Shown one piece after another: positions 12,121 through 21,995 of a stretch of 64,000 nucleotides of DNA. The DNA comes from Puccinia triticina (taxonomy: Eukaryota > Basidiomycota > Pucciniomycetes > Pucciniales > Pucciniaceae). The translations under genes and the position numbers were made by a program. Numbering within the stretch: the stretch's first letter is position 1; the number at the start of each line of letters is the position of its first letter. Under the pieces are notes generated by a model. The model saw nothing but the letters and a program-made list of their open reading frames with translations, had not been told where the DNA came from and did no database searches. The DNA is taken from contig NC_070575.1 of assembly GCF_026914185.1 (NCBI RefSeq), positions 1,054,001 to 1,118,000 of the forward strand, read 5' to 3'.

Positions 12121-13168
12121 TTAAGAGTTTTGCTTCCGATGAAGGTCTGTCCAAGTTTTGAAATCGACAGGAGGTTCTGAGATGCCGAGTGAGCGCTTGA
12201 GCTGACTGATGGGAGTTTCCCAATTCTTCTCCCATTCAACACAGATCAGTGGTTTGCAACTGCTTCCCATGCGGAGCGCCCAAGGCACATAGGTCCTCAA
12301 CAAGTCCGTCCGCTTCTCCGAGTTCAGCCGCAGTGGACCAAAGATCGCCGAGAGCGCTGCTACCGGTAAGCCCATGTTCGCTAACTCGACCCATTTCACT
12401 ACTATTTCCCCCGATATGTTCACTGGGAATGGCCCCGAAATCACATGATAAAAATCTTCACACCAACAATCATTTCACAATCTCAGTTTTCATTCAGCTT
12501 GCCTTGCCCTCTGTCCAGTCAACTTGAGCGTATCTTTTTCTTTGTTTTGGAAACCTATTGATTGCTTACCATGACATTCACGATATCTTTGCATCACATA
12601 CGCCAATTCGGGTGAATCGATGAAGCGTACCTAAGACAGCCCAAGATATGACGAAGAAATCAGACAAGTTGAAGGAAGGAACTCGGGTGAGTGGATGAGA
12701 TTAGAAGGATGGACCAACGGGCTCTCTGGTATCAGGCGAGACGTTACACCACCGCAACCAATTACAGTACTCTTTCCCAAAGGTTCCCTCGGGCAATTTA
12801 TCGAGCAGGGCAAGGTCGACGGTCGCGGTGTTAATCCTTGGGCGATCTCTCAAGAGTCTGCGGCCGCCCTCGTCCTCCAACATCTGGTCCCTCAGCCGGG
12901 CCAGAAACGGGCCCCCAGTGGTCTCTGAAAGCACGGCGATCATGTCCGCGCGATACGGATTGTTCAGGGACGCAAAGGCCGAACCGATCGCTAGGAAGCC
13001 CCGCTGGAAGGGATTCAGATGGATGTGGTTCGGATAGATCGGCTTCGGCTCCACCGTCTGGTCGACCGAGTTACTGAATGCTCGCAGCGGTGGCCCGGCT
13101 ACGTGAGATGCTTGGACCGGAAGTCTGGCTGAAAGAGTCCTGGGCGGGATGGCCAATAATCGAGCCAT
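12121..13168 (-). CDS. COQ4: Ubiquinone biosynthesis protein COQ4
   Basis: Component of the coenzyme Q synthesis complex on the matrix face of the mitochondrial inner membrane. Three exons: 12719-13168, 12570-12630 and 12121-12455; introns of 88 and 114 bp are GT-AG and the phases agree. The product is 281 aa, between human (265) and yeast (335) Coq4. The N-terminus from 13168 (MARLLAIPPRTLSARLP) is Arg/Ser/Leu-rich without acidic residues, as in a mitochondrial targeting peptide. Family blocks follow: LNPFQRGFLAIGSAFAS, ETTGGP, RPRIN, LPEGTFGKEY, then VMQRYRECHDFYH. The metal-binding HDxxH is formed across intron 2 and is followed by ISGEIVVKW. The spacing from the second His to the Glu is 12 residues here, against 11 in human and yeast Coq4 as I remember them. 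The frame is open further upstream (to 13327), but that part is Arg-rich and probably untranslated. Confidence 0.9.
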
Positions 13169-13996
13169 TTTCCTGGAGCTTGACAAATCAAATGAATTGT
13201 ACGACCGAGCTTGCGACTTTTGTCGCCGCTTGGAAGCTCTCGGCCGCAGCGGCCAAACTTCGCGCAGCAGAAATGGACCGTGCGCGCGGGCCTTGCTCGG
13301 GGGATTACGGGGGGATTTGACCTTCATCTCAACATACCAACTTGGGGGCTGTTCACAGGTGCTTCATCTGATGTTGGGCTTGACCCCGCGGGGTACCCGG
13401 CCACTTTGAGCTAAGCCTTACCCACGGGATTCGGGAACGGGAACAGGGCACCCGCGGGGCTGATGGCGGGTATACCTGTGACCCGTTCCCAATTCCCGTG
13501 GGTAGGCCTGTCAAGGCACAGAGCTACTGCACCCACTATGGGCCCATGAGCCAGGGTGCGCAGGTGCAGGATGGGTGCACCTAGGCGTGCCATTGAGAGG
13601 AGGCACCAACAACCATATTCTGATGACACATAATTGGCAAAAACTTCATGGGAGCCATTTTGCATACACATTTCTCTACCCCCTCAAGTTTGTATGCTTC
13701 CAAGAAAATTACAAATAAAAAAAAAAAAGGGATAGATGAACTGCTCAGAGAAGTCCACCAAATTTGGCCAACAATTCCCACAACAGTTGTGCATAGCCTG
13801 AAAAAGGGGCCTTGGTGATCTGGTTGAGGAACGGTCCTGCCAAGGTAAACTGTGGTTTACATGCTGTTGTATTGATTACCCAATCTTCTACTTGATCATT
13901 ATATATACTCTCAGCCCCAGTACATAGACCAGGCTGAAGGGTCCCTAGGCAAAGCCCTCAATCAGTGAGCCTACAACATGTTCCCAGCTGGCCAGA
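13169..13996. other. Intergenic with a small foldback repeat
   Basis: 13415-13507 is a GC-rich foldback: GCCTTACCCACGGGA at the left is repeated as its complement at the right, with GGGAACGGG also paired. It may be a short MITE of the GGTACC-rich type seen elsewhere. No gene recognised. Confidence 0.45.
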
Positions 13997-14070
13997 CAGT
14001 TTGTGGCACAGTGGTGTAGTGGTTAGTTGCCCCCTCTGCCCTGGTGGTGATGCTGGTTCAAATCCAGCTG
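13997..14070 (+). mobile_element. tRNA-derived SINE head (RNA polymerase III promoter)
   Basis: An A-box-like TGGTGTAGTGGTTAG at 14012-14026 and a near-perfect B box GGTTCAAATCC at 14055-14065 sit at tRNA-like spacing. The ends do not pair as an acceptor stem, so this is not a working tRNA gene. It is more likely the 5' head of a tRNA-derived SINE whose body runs rightward toward 14200. The copia element inserted just downstream, at 14238. Confidence 0.55.
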
Positions 14071-14237
14071 GAGACATCTTTTGTTCTTGCTGTTATGTGT
14101 GTTGTTATATTATATATTAGGCTGTTGTTATGTGTTGGTGATATGGATTTAGGTGCATGAGATATGCAGTCCCAGTTGCCAAATCCAGCCAAACACCACT
14201 GCATGATCAGCCTGCACAGCCCTGTTTGGATGAGAAG

Positions 14238-14555
14238 TGTTGGAGACCGGGGGTGCCAAGGTGACAAACTTAACTAATCATAGTTTAGTCATGTGTATGC
14301 ATGTAGACAATCCTGTAGATACATGCATACGCCACTTGTACCTAGTCTAACTCAGCGCGCCCGGTACCGGCCACTCTCTTTCCTCACCGAGAGTGGACCC
14401 GATACCGAGCGTGCCTGAGCTGATCAGCGACGCATTTCTTATCGTCAGGTGTGTAATCAATTACCGAGAGTGGACCCGATACCGAGCGTGCCTGAGCTGA
14501 TCAGCGACGCATTTCTTATCGTCAGATTTGCATTCACCCGTGCGGGTGTCTTATA
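14238..14555 (+). repeat. 5' LTR of copia element
   Basis: 318 bp. It contains an internal duplication with a period of 77 bp (copies starting at 14386 and 14463), each with GAGTGGACCCGATACCGAGC. It is identical to the 3' LTR except for one G/A difference near 14389. Confidence 0.93.
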
Positions 14556-14619
14556 GGTTAAAAGCCGACTCAGAAGAGCGCTCCGGATCGCATCCATTTT
14601 TCGGGAGATCGTCAAATTG

Positions 14620-17600
14620 ATGGTCGGTCGAGGAGGAAAATTGAAACTACAAGAAATCCAAAAGAAAGCAATCGAAGAAACGCTAGAAAAACAGAAAAAA
14701 GAAAGAGAAATCGAAGAAAAAGAGCGACTTGAAACGATCCGAGAATTCGAAGAAAAATCTAGAAGATACTACAAAGAAAACGAACAACCAGTTCCATCGA
14801 CTTCAAATTCAACAACAATGACAGCGGCACCAACCGCTGAGGACTACTTCCACCTCAAAGGAGAACTACAACGACTTGAAGGCCTACTCAACAACGCCAA
14901 CATTCTCCGCCAAAACCCACAAGCCCCGATAGATGGAGCGAATAGCGTGACCCAAAGCTTCCACAAGAAGCCGCTAGACCTCCACTATATGCATAATCCC
15001 AAGAAGACACGACTAGCAAAAGGGAAAGCGAATTTTAAGATCTGGGATCGAGAGATCAACCGTACCCTTAAGTACGTCTTCGAAAATGCCGACGTGTTCA
15101 CGGCACAAGAAACGAATTTCAAGACCCGTTCGGCGAAGGACCAAGCAGCTATTGCCTGCCTTCTCCGGTCCACGATTGAAACCCCTCTCCTAGACATAGT
15201 CGACGGAAACAACTCGGACGACCCTTGGGTCATCTTCAAGAGCCTCAAGAGCCAATGCGATCGGTCCGACAGACAACACAAACTCGACCTCGTCAACCAA
15301 TTCGCTGATTTAATTGCGAACCGATCCCAATCTGGTACCGACACTGATCTAGCGAAATGGAGCACGGTATGGGCTGAGATGTCGCAACTGAAGATTACGT
15401 TTGAAGAGCTAGGTGGATTGTGTCTTCAGAACAGTTTCGCAGCACCAATTGGGATCGACTCAAAAACCTTCGAATTCGTCGTTAGCCAAAAATTGGAGTC
15501 CGCGGCCGCCGTCGAATTGAACGACGTGATGACTGTGATACAAGCGGCAACTGGGAAGTCCCAACACAAAGCAAGCACGGTTGTGGACGATTCCTACGCG
15601 CCAATGGATCTAGACGCCGTCAACGCCATACGGGCGAACCCTAACAGATACGCCCCACCCCACCGCCGGAACCCTCAGCAGTCAGGACAGGCCGTAAAAA
15701 ACCCGCCTACCCAGAAACAGCAACTTTTGATCGAGAAGGCAGCAGCATACCGAGGTTATCCACTCAGCGATCATCTAGTCCAAATCCATGGCCCTCGATG
15801 CCATTACTGCAAACAATCGGGCCATTGGTATAACAATTGCCGAATGTTCTGGGAAGACGTTAAGGCAGGAATTATCGGACAACCGCCTGAAGACCACGGA
15901 ACGCCTCAATCAAACTACGTGCCACCCGATCAACCGTTCGGTCAGAATAACCGCCTCAGACAACTAGACGTGCCTGAAGTAAGCGACGGAAAAATCCTGT
16001 TAGACTCTGGAGCCTCAACCCACGTGAGTGGTTCTCTAGATCTCTACACATCAAGAGAAACACTCAGCAAGCCTAGAAAGATTTTACTGGCGGTGGCTGA
16101 CTGCTCTGTTGATGTCAGCATCAAGGGGACGATATCAATCCCAACGAAACAGGGCGCAGTGACAGTTGAGGACGTCTACTATTGTCCGGGTGTCGATGGC
16201 ATCATCCTATCGGTCGGTCGACTGACGAGCTCGGGGTGGGAACTACACTTTCATGGGCAAGAAGCGACACTTACTAGTCCGAATAACATAGTTTTCAGAA
16301 CATTGTATAAAAACTACTGCTGGTTCCTGAGTAATCTAAATGAATCCTTACACCTGAATAAAGTTTCCCAGCGCCCGTCGTTTGATCCCTTCCTCTGGCA
16401 CCGAAGACTTGGTCACGTGTCTGAGGAAGTAGTCCGAAATTACCTTAAGCAACACTATCCTGAGGAAATTGAAGGAAAGTCGTGGGCATCATTTTTTTGT
16501 CAACAATGCGCGACGTCAAAAAGCATTGACCGTAAATCTCCTGGAAGCAACTCTCTAATTCCACGAGACGAACCTCTGGACTTGCTGGTATCGGACGTGG
16601 CCGGACCGTTTAGCCACGACATGTCCGGAAGACGTTACATATTGACACTAAGAGACCATGCCTCGACTTACATCTGGTGCGATGCGATGACTGAAAGAAG
16701 TGAGGTGCCAAGTAAGATCATGGCATGGCTCCAGCACTTGAAAAACACCTTCGGAAAATTCCCCAAAGCAATCCGATGTGACAACGCCCCGGAATACACC
16801 GCTTCTTTGAAGAAATTGCTTATTCCGATTGGTGTCAGACTAGCCCCAGTACCCCCATACAGCCCCGAACAGAATGGCGAGGCTGAGCGCGTAAACCGAA
16901 CACTTGGAGACATGGCTCGAACAATGCTCCATGAATCAAAAATGCCACGGCCTTACTGGAGTTATGCTTATAGAATGGCCGCACATATTCATAATCGCAT
17001 ACCCAACAAAAAAAGCAACTCATGCCCTCTCACGGCGCTATATAGAGTAGAAATCGACCCTAATGCTCTATACCCGTTTGGCGCGGAGGCGATTGTGCAC
17101 ATCCCCAGAGAAAAGCGAGACAAGCTATCGCAGCGGGCACATGTCGGCAAGCTGATAGGATATCCTGCGACCGGCGGAGGTTGGCTAGTACACTCGTCAT
17201 ACGATGGCCGGATTCTACACTCCACCTCTGTCATTTTTCCTGAATTCCAATCACTCCCAGTGAAGAAGAAGAAGGAGAAAGGAAGCCTAGATTTCATAAT
17301 CAACCAAATTGTCTTGAAGCTAGGTGAAGAGGCTACCGAGAAGAACGCGAAAGAGGAGGAGAGGGCTGTAGCGAACCTACCTGTACAAGAAGACCGGCGT
17401 ATCCCCTTGAATATCAAAACGGCATTGAAGACTATACACTCAAAAGAATGGTTCAATGCTGCAAATTATGAGATTGACAAATTCTTCGAGCTCGACGTCT
17501 GGGAAGCTATGGAGCCGTTCGCGGGAGTGAAAGCGCTAGGGTGCCGGTGGGTGTTCGCGATTAAGGACGGCGTGAACGAAGGAGATCCGGAAATATTCAG

Positions 17601-18912
17601 AGCACGGTACGTTGCAAAAGGATTCAATCAGGTCATGGGAAGGGACTGCAATGAGACCTATGCCCCGACTGCTTCTCTAGTAACGTTGCGCCTCCTCATT
17701 TCGTTGGCCATGAAATATCATTACCCTATAGCTACTTTTGACGTAAGCTCGGCTTACCTCTATAGTCCGATAGAGGAGGAAGTATACGTTCAACCGCCCG
17801 TGGAAATCCGACCCGAATTGAAAGGCAAGATAATGAAACTCAAGAAGGCTATGTACGGCACCAAGCAAGCGGCACGCTGTTGGTGGAAATTCTTCAAGAC
17901 AAAAATGGAAAATCTTGGTTTCATTGCTTCAGAACTAGAGCAATCATTGTACATCTACCGACGCGGTGCGGATTTCATCATAATATGGTTACACGTAGAT
18001 GACGGCTTTGCGGTGGCTTCCGACTCGGGTATGATGACGGAATTGAGGAAGGCAATGGAGAAAGACATGAAAATTAAGTGGTCTGACAAGGTAGCAAAGC
18101 TCGTAGGCATAAACATCAAGATGACGGCAGACGCATATGAGCTCGATCAGGAGAAACTAGCAAATCAAATTGTTACGGACTATGCAAGGCCAATGTTTAA
18201 TCAAAGGAGCACGCTGCCTGACAACTCACTAGAAATTCACGCTGGGGAACCGGTCGACCAGACCGAATACCGATCCATCATCGGATCTTTGATGTACTTG
18301 GCCGCCGGGACACGACCAGACCTATCCTACGGTGTGAATCTTTTGGCGAGATACACTCAAAACCCGTCACACGCACACTGGAAGGCATTGGACTTTCTGA
18401 TTGGATATTTGAAAGGATCGACTTCGATGAAATTGATGATCAAAGGCGGCGGGGATTCTCTGGATTTATGGTCGGACGCGAACTGGGGAGGCGAGCACGA
18501 ACGGTCGACTTCGGGTTTTGTCATCAAGCATTTGGGAGACTCAATTGCATGGGGGGCGAAGAGACAAACGGTGGTAGCACTTTCGACGTGCGCGGCGGAA
18601 TACGTGGCACTTTCGGATGGAGCACAACATCTAGCGGGGATCTCGATTTTACTTGAAGACATCAATCATAAACTCGAAATGAACATCTTTTGCGATAATG
18701 AAGCCGCAATCCTCATTGCGGGCGATAACGCGTCAAAAAAGAAGACTAAGTACTTAATCAGAGCATTTTATTTCATCAACGACTTCATACGGGAAAATAA
18801 AATTAAAATCAAGTGGACAAGTACCCTTCTCCAACAAGCGGACATATTCACCAAGAAATTAGGACCAAACAAAATGGCGACAGCAAGATCACTGATAGGG
18901 CTGAAGGCGTGA
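14620..18912 (+). CDS. Copia Gag-Pol polyprotein
   Basis: A single uninterrupted frame of 1,430 aa; the first ATG after the LTR is at 14620. Domains in order: an N-terminal charged coiled-coil-like segment (residues 5-60, rich in K/E/R); gag core; CCHC zinc knuckle C-x2-C-x4-H-x4-C at 394-407; aspartic protease LLDSGAS with Asp about 462; integrase HHCC zinc site (H594, H599, C627, C630) and catalytic Asp659, Asp721, Glu756; reverse transcriptase with FDVSSAYL (Asp about 1041) and the active-site pair VDD at 1127-1128; RNase H with SDANW (Asp about 1286) and FCDNEAA. In the RT active site the residue before VDD is His rather than the usual Tyr. All catalytic residues are present, so the protein should be functional. 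It packages, reverse-transcribes and integrates the element. Confidence 0.95.
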   Translation: MVGRGGKLKLQEIQKKAIEETLEKQKKEREIEEKERLETIREFEEKSRRYYKENEQPVPSTSNSTTMTAAPTAEDYFHLKGELQRLEGLLNNANILRQNPQAPIDGANSVTQSFHKKPLDLHYMHNPKKTRLAKGKANFKIWDREINRTLKYVFENADVFTAQETNFKTRSAKDQAAIACLLRSTIETPLLDIVDGNNSDDPWVIFKSLKSQCDRSDRQHKLDLVNQFADLIANRSQSGTDTDLAKWSTVWAEMSQLKITFEELGGLCLQNSFAAPIGIDSKTFEFVVSQKLESAAAVELNDVMTVIQAATGKSQHKASTVVDDSYAPMDLDAVNAIRANPNRYAPPHRRNPQQSGQAVKNPPTQKQQLLIEKAAAYRGYPLSDHLVQIHGPRCHYCKQSGHWYNNCRMFWEDVKAGIIGQPPEDHGTPQSNYVPPDQPFGQNNRLRQLDVPEVSDGKILLDSGASTHVSGSLDLYTSRETLSKPRKILLAVADCSVDVSIKGTISIPTKQGAVTVEDVYYCPGVDGIILSVGRLTSSGWELHFHGQEATLTSPNNIVFRTLYKNYCWFLSNLNESLHLNKVSQRPSFDPFLWHRRLGHVSEEVVRNYLKQHYPEEIEGKSWASFFCQQCATSKSIDRKSPGSNSLIPRDEPLDLLVSDVAGPFSHDMSGRRYILTLRDHASTYIWCDAMTERSEVPSKIMAWLQHLKNTFGKFPKAIRCDNAPEYTASLKKLLIPIGVRLAPVPPYSPEQNGEAERVNRTLGDMARTMLHESKMPRPYWSYAYRMAAHIHNRIPNKKSNSCPLTALYRVEIDPNALYPFGAEAIVHIPREKRDKLSQRAHVGKLIGYPATGGGWLVHSSYDGRILHSTSVIFPEFQSLPVKKKKEKGSLDFIINQIVLKLGEEATEKNAKEEERAVANLPVQEDRRIPLNIKTALKTIHSKEWFNAANYEIDKFFELDVWEAMEPFAGVKALGCRWVFAIKDGVNEGDPEIFRARYVAKGFNQVMGRDCNETYAPTASLVTLRLLISLAMKYHYPIATFDVSSAYLYSPIEEEVYVQPPVEIRPELKGKIMKLKKAMYGTKQAARCWWKFFKTKMENLGFIASELEQSLYIYRRGADFIIIWLHVDDGFAVASDSGMMTELRKAMEKDMKIKWSDKVAKLVGINIKMTADAYELDQEKLANQIVTDYARPMFNQRSTLPDNSLEIHAGEPVDQTEYRSIIGSLMYLAAGTRPDLSYGVNLLARYTQNPSHAHWKALDFLIGYLKGSTSMKLMIKGGGDSLDLWSDANWGGEHERSTSGFVIKHLGDSIAWGAKRQTVVALSTCAAEYVALSDGAQHLAGISILLEDINHKLEMNIFCDNEAAILIAGDNASKKKTKYLIRAFYFINDFIRENKIKIKWTSTLLQQADIFTKKLGPNKMATARSLIGLKA

Positions 18913-18934
18913 AGTTTGACATCTTGGGGGGGGA

Positions 18935-19252
18935 TGTTGGAGACCGGGGGTGCCAAGGTGACAAACTTAACTAATCATAGTTTAGTCATGTGTATGCATG
19001 TAGACAATCCTGTAGATACATGCATACGCCACTTGTACCTAGTCTAACTCAGCGCGCCCGGTACCGGCCACTCTCTTTCCTCACCAAGAGTGGACCCGAT
19101 ACCGAGCGTGCCTGAGCTGATCAGCGACGCATTTCTTATCGTCAGGTGTGTAATCAATTACCGAGAGTGGACCCGATACCGAGCGTGCCTGAGCTGATCA
19201 GCGACGCATTTCTTATCGTCAGATTTGCATTCACCCGTGCGGGTGTCTTATA
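18935..19252 (+). repeat. 3' LTR of copia element
   Basis: 318 bp, preceded directly by a G-rich polypurine tract and followed by the AGAAG target duplication. Confidence 0.93.
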
Positions 19253-19342
19253 AGAAGGTCTGGGAAGAGCAGAATCTGGGAGAAGAATACAGGCTTGTGC
19301 GCTTGGAGATCCCCTGGATGGGCCCCCATTGTGTGGGTTGGG

Positions 19343-19416
19343 CAGTGGGCTAAAATGGCTCATGGAGGCTCCCCAGTGGGCTAAAATGGCTCATCATTCT
19401 GGCTGAAATGGCTCAC
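19343..19416 (+). promoter_or_regulatory. Triplicated upstream motif
   Basis: GGGCTAAAATGGCTCAT occurs at about 19347 and again about 30 bp later, and a third degenerate copy (CTGAAATGGCTCAC) follows. All three lie directly upstream of a TATA box, so they may be binding sites of the promoter driving the gene at 19547. Confidence 0.45.
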
Positions 19417-19423
19417 TGTTGTC

Positions 19424-19431
19424 TATAAAAG
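19424..19431 (+). promoter_or_regulatory. TATA box
   Basis: TATAAAAG about 120 bp before the ATG at 19547, in a G/C-rich surrounding. It is a good core-promoter candidate for that gene. Confidence 0.5.
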
Positions 19432-19546
19432 CAGGCCCTCTCTCTGCCCTGCCTCCCCCCAGTGTCCCAGCTGGAACCACCAGCTCACTCCTCCCCCGCC
19501 TGTTTCTCCTGAGCTTGAGTTGTATCTGGTCCAGTCTGAGTGAGTC

Positions 19547-20011
19547 ATGAGCAGTAGTGGGAGTGTGATGGAGATCTCCCCGGCTCCGCTCCGCCCGGCA
19601 CACGCTGCCAAGCGCAAGCGGGCGCCCAGCCATCCCAGCCACCCCCGCCAAGGGAACACCCAGCCGAGGCCGGCCCACAGCCTGCCCGCCGGGCTCACCC
19701 TCCACCCGGCCGCCGCCGCCAGCCCCGCCCAGCTCGCCGCGATCGACTATGGCCTGCTCGCCGGCCACACCGACGCCGCCCCGTTCCGGCCCGAGCACCG
19801 CCGAAGCTTCCCCGCCAGCAAGCACCCCCCCGTTGTCCTCATCCACCCCGCCGGCCAGCAGATCATCATCCACTGCGTCCACCAGGCCGCCGAGGACCAG
19901 CTCACGCTCATCCACCCCGGCTCCGTCGCCCGCATCGAGGCCGAGCCCGCCGCCGCCCTCCTCTTCCTGGACTGCAGCCCCACCCTCCTCTCTCCTGCCT
20001 TGTCGCCGTAA
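19547..20011 (+). CDS. Hypothetical GC-rich protein, 154 aa
   Basis: An intronless frame with very strong preference for C or G at third positions, unlike most of the window. It has a TATA box and repeated motif upstream. The first half is rich in Ala, Pro, His and Arg; the second half alternates hydrophobic and charged residues (VVLIHPAGQQIIIHCVHQ, then LTLIHPGSVARIEAEP), suggesting a beta-rich fold. No domain is recognised. The antisense strand also carries long open frames, which the C-ending codons would produce automatically, so I take the plus strand as coding, with reservations: a signal-peptide-bearing minus-strand ORF overlaps its 3' end. Confidence 0.45.
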   Translation: MSSSGSVMEISPAPLRPAHAAKRKRAPSHPSHPRQGNTQPRPAHSLPAGLTLHPAAAASPAQLAAIDYGLLAGHTDAAPFRPEHRRSFPASKHPPVVLIHPAGQQIIIHCVHQAAEDQLTLIHPGSVARIEAEPAAALLFLDCSPTLLSPALSP

Positions 20012-20118
20012 ACATCGATGGATTGGACTACTGCAATGGTGACCAAGAGGAGAGCCAGGAGGGAACCGATTCCGCGGAAGTGCTGCATCCTGATGATAGT
20101 CTTGGTGCTCTGCGACAT
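19747..20118 (-). CDS. Possible secreted protein, overlapping antisense ORF
   Basis: Starts MSQSTKTIIRMQHFRG and continues into a hydrophobic stretch (GSLLALLLVTIAVVQS) that looks like a cleavable signal peptide. Downstream of the signal the sequence becomes Arg/Trp-rich and lies antisense to the GC-rich frame of the gene at 19547, so the true gene may splice out of this frame. A TATA-like ATAAATAC lies upstream on this strand near 20290-20298. It could be the first exon of an effector-like secreted protein. Confidence 0.3.
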   Translation of the reverse strand: MSQSTKTIIRMQHFRGIGSLLALLLVTIAVVQSIDVYGDKAGERRVGLQSRKRRAAAGSASMRATEPGWMSVSWSSAAWWTQWMMICWPAGWMRTTGGCLLAGKLRRCSGRNGAASVWPASRP

Positions 20119-21489
20119 GGGTGCAAAGAGATGTCAGTCGAAGGTTACAATCAAGCTTGAACAAGAATCAAGAGCAAGACATGGCTCACACGATTGAAAA
20201 AAGTGAGGCTGATGGTAATAATTATGAGTGCCGTTGCTGAAGGTGATGTAAGTTGCGGATGATCTCTTATTCCTGGCCGAAACCGCCCGGTATTTATGCC
20301 CCAGGAGCGTCGATGCGCCACGGCCCACGCAACAAGTCATCCTTCCCATGAACTGAGTCTGCGCTAGACTCCGCTTACACAACTCAGTCTCACTTGCAGC
20401 CGGTGAACATTACATAAATGATCTTAACTGACAATAATGCCGAGGCCTGGCAGCCCGATTTCGGCAGTTCAGATGGTTTCTTGTCTTGGAAGCTCACATG
20501 TTCGGGGACACCAATCATTAGAAATGGAGGGTATTCTTTCAGGCAGCTGACGAACAGCTTACAATATACCCGGTCCTGCTACTGGCAGAGAGACTGTCAA
20601 CTTTTTCTGCACACCACGAAAGTGCCTCTCACTGTCAACGTTCGCGGGCAACCTGACCCTCCGACCGAGGCTTGGACTCGAGCCGTGTCATCGCATGTCC
20701 GATGCAGGCCGTTGCCAGACTGCCTTGGCTCAAGTATGTTTTTAAGTACAACGGGCGCCAGTGTGATCAGCGGACGATGTCTTCCGCTGGATTTGGGAGA
20801 ATGGAAATGCGGGAAGCCGGAGCTTTTCGGCCGCGAATCGGGACTGGCACGGAGGCACACAACCCATGTCAGAGCGCAGGTAAAAGCAGCTGGTGAAATC
20901 ACCTACATACCCATCGGGGCAATATTGTTGCGGTCAACTGAGCCTAGAAGATATGCGGCGCTTTGCCATCGCCCAGCCTTCTCTGGGTAATGCTAGTCTC
21001 AATTCAGAATTACTGGAAGACTAAAATAGGACAGATCGTCCAGCCACAAGGACCGTAATTGAGCACAATAAAGGGGACCCAGGCTTGATCAACAGTGGAT
21101 TGATTCGGTGGGCCCAAGAAGAAATAAATATGTGTAGAAAATGGAGTCGTTTGGAGCAGTAGGTCAACATGCATTTCCGTGTCTAATTACCCGAACTACA
21201 GCAACCCATGATCAAGACAAAGCCGAGGAAACTGACATATAAAAAAAGAAATTCCAAGAAGAAAAAACGGGACAGCTAGCAAGATAATTACGAAAAGAAT
21301 ATGTATGTACAAAGAATGGATGTTTGGGGGAACGTACAAAGCTTACAGGGACAGAAGACGATCCTCATGGATGGGAGAACCGAGCTGAAGGGCGAGTGCG
21401 ACAGGGCAAGAGGGAAGCAGAGCCGGCGGCAGACATCCCTGGTCTGGAAGGAGCTACGTCACACCCACCAAGGGGGCTGGATCAGGCTA
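20119..21489. other. Region without a supported gene
   Basis: A 190-aa frame (20418-20990, +) has no motif and no codon preference like its neighbour, so I do not call it. The 20.12-20.40 kb part is probably the promoter of the minus-strand ORF at 20118. Confidence 0.35.
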
Positions 21490-21995
21490 TCACTTGTGGA
21501 AGGTGACGGGGGTGCCGGCGCAGAACATGCTGCATCCGCCCACGCTCTCGGTGAGGTTGAAGCTGAGATGGCAGAAGAACTGAGAAGCTCTGGCCCGAGT
21601 ACGCATAGGCGCCATCCGCGTCGAGGGCGACTGCAGAGGCTTTCGGAGTGGTAATTTACCTGTCACTCCGATTGATGGTAAGCGATTGGCTCTGGTTACC
21701 ATTCCCAGGTACGAGCGTATAGGCTTGGTCGGAGATGTAACTGGCAAACGATGTTCGATCAGTCGCATGGAAAAACAATTAAATCGGCGGAATTGAAGGA
21801 AGCTTACAGGTCCAGAGTCCAGACTAGAATGGATGCCGATGTTATTTGCCATTGTTTTGACTTTTGGCCTCTTTTGGCATCTTTCGAATATAGTACGTTG
21901 GTTTGGGATGTGTTCAAGATCAAAGTGTCGAGGTCGATGTGCAATTTGGTGGGAGCCAGGTGGAAGGTCGAAGGACAAAGTGCTGGGGTGTCTTG
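21490..21995 (-). CDS. Hypothetical protein, possibly secreted (5' end incomplete)
   Basis: Three exons give a continuous protein: about 21995 down to 21808, 21660-21740 and 21490-21562, with introns of 67 and 97 bp, GT-AG, phases consistent. The predicted C-terminal ~115 aa include THIDLDTL-like beta-strand patterns, YISDQAYTLVPGNGNQ, LTINRSDSFNLTESVGG and a Cys-containing end CSMFCAGTPVTFHK. The last exon shows the same C-ending codon preference as the gene at 19547. Potential N-glycosylation sites (NQS, NRS, NLT) and the Cys pair would fit a secreted protein, but no signal peptide exon was found upstream. The 97-bp intron itself contains coding-like sequence, so an alternative splice form is possible. 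Confidence 0.45.

Larger units (their letters stand above)
14238..19252 (+). mobile_element. Complete Ty1/copia LTR retrotransposon
   Basis: A 5,015-bp element: two 318-bp LTRs differing at one base, one intact polyprotein frame, a purine tract (18924-18934) ending immediately before the 3' LTR, and a perfect 5-bp target duplication AGAAG (14233-14237 and 19253-19257). The two LTRs begin TGTTGG and end CTTATA. The order protease-integrase-RT-RNase H places it in Pseudoviridae/copia rather than gypsy. The near-identical LTRs and unbroken frame mean a recent, possibly still active copy. The primer-binding site should lie just after 14555 (GGTTAAAAGCCGAC); I could not assign the primer tRNA. Confidence 0.95.

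Noticed and set aside
13997..14070. Functional tRNA gene
   Set aside because: A and B boxes are present but the ends cannot form an acceptor stem and no anticodon arm is convincing; a SINE head fits better.
19394..20164. 256-aa Gly/Asp/Val-rich minus-strand frame
   Set aside because: Its composition is what the complement of C-ending codons on the plus strand generates; likely an antisense shadow.
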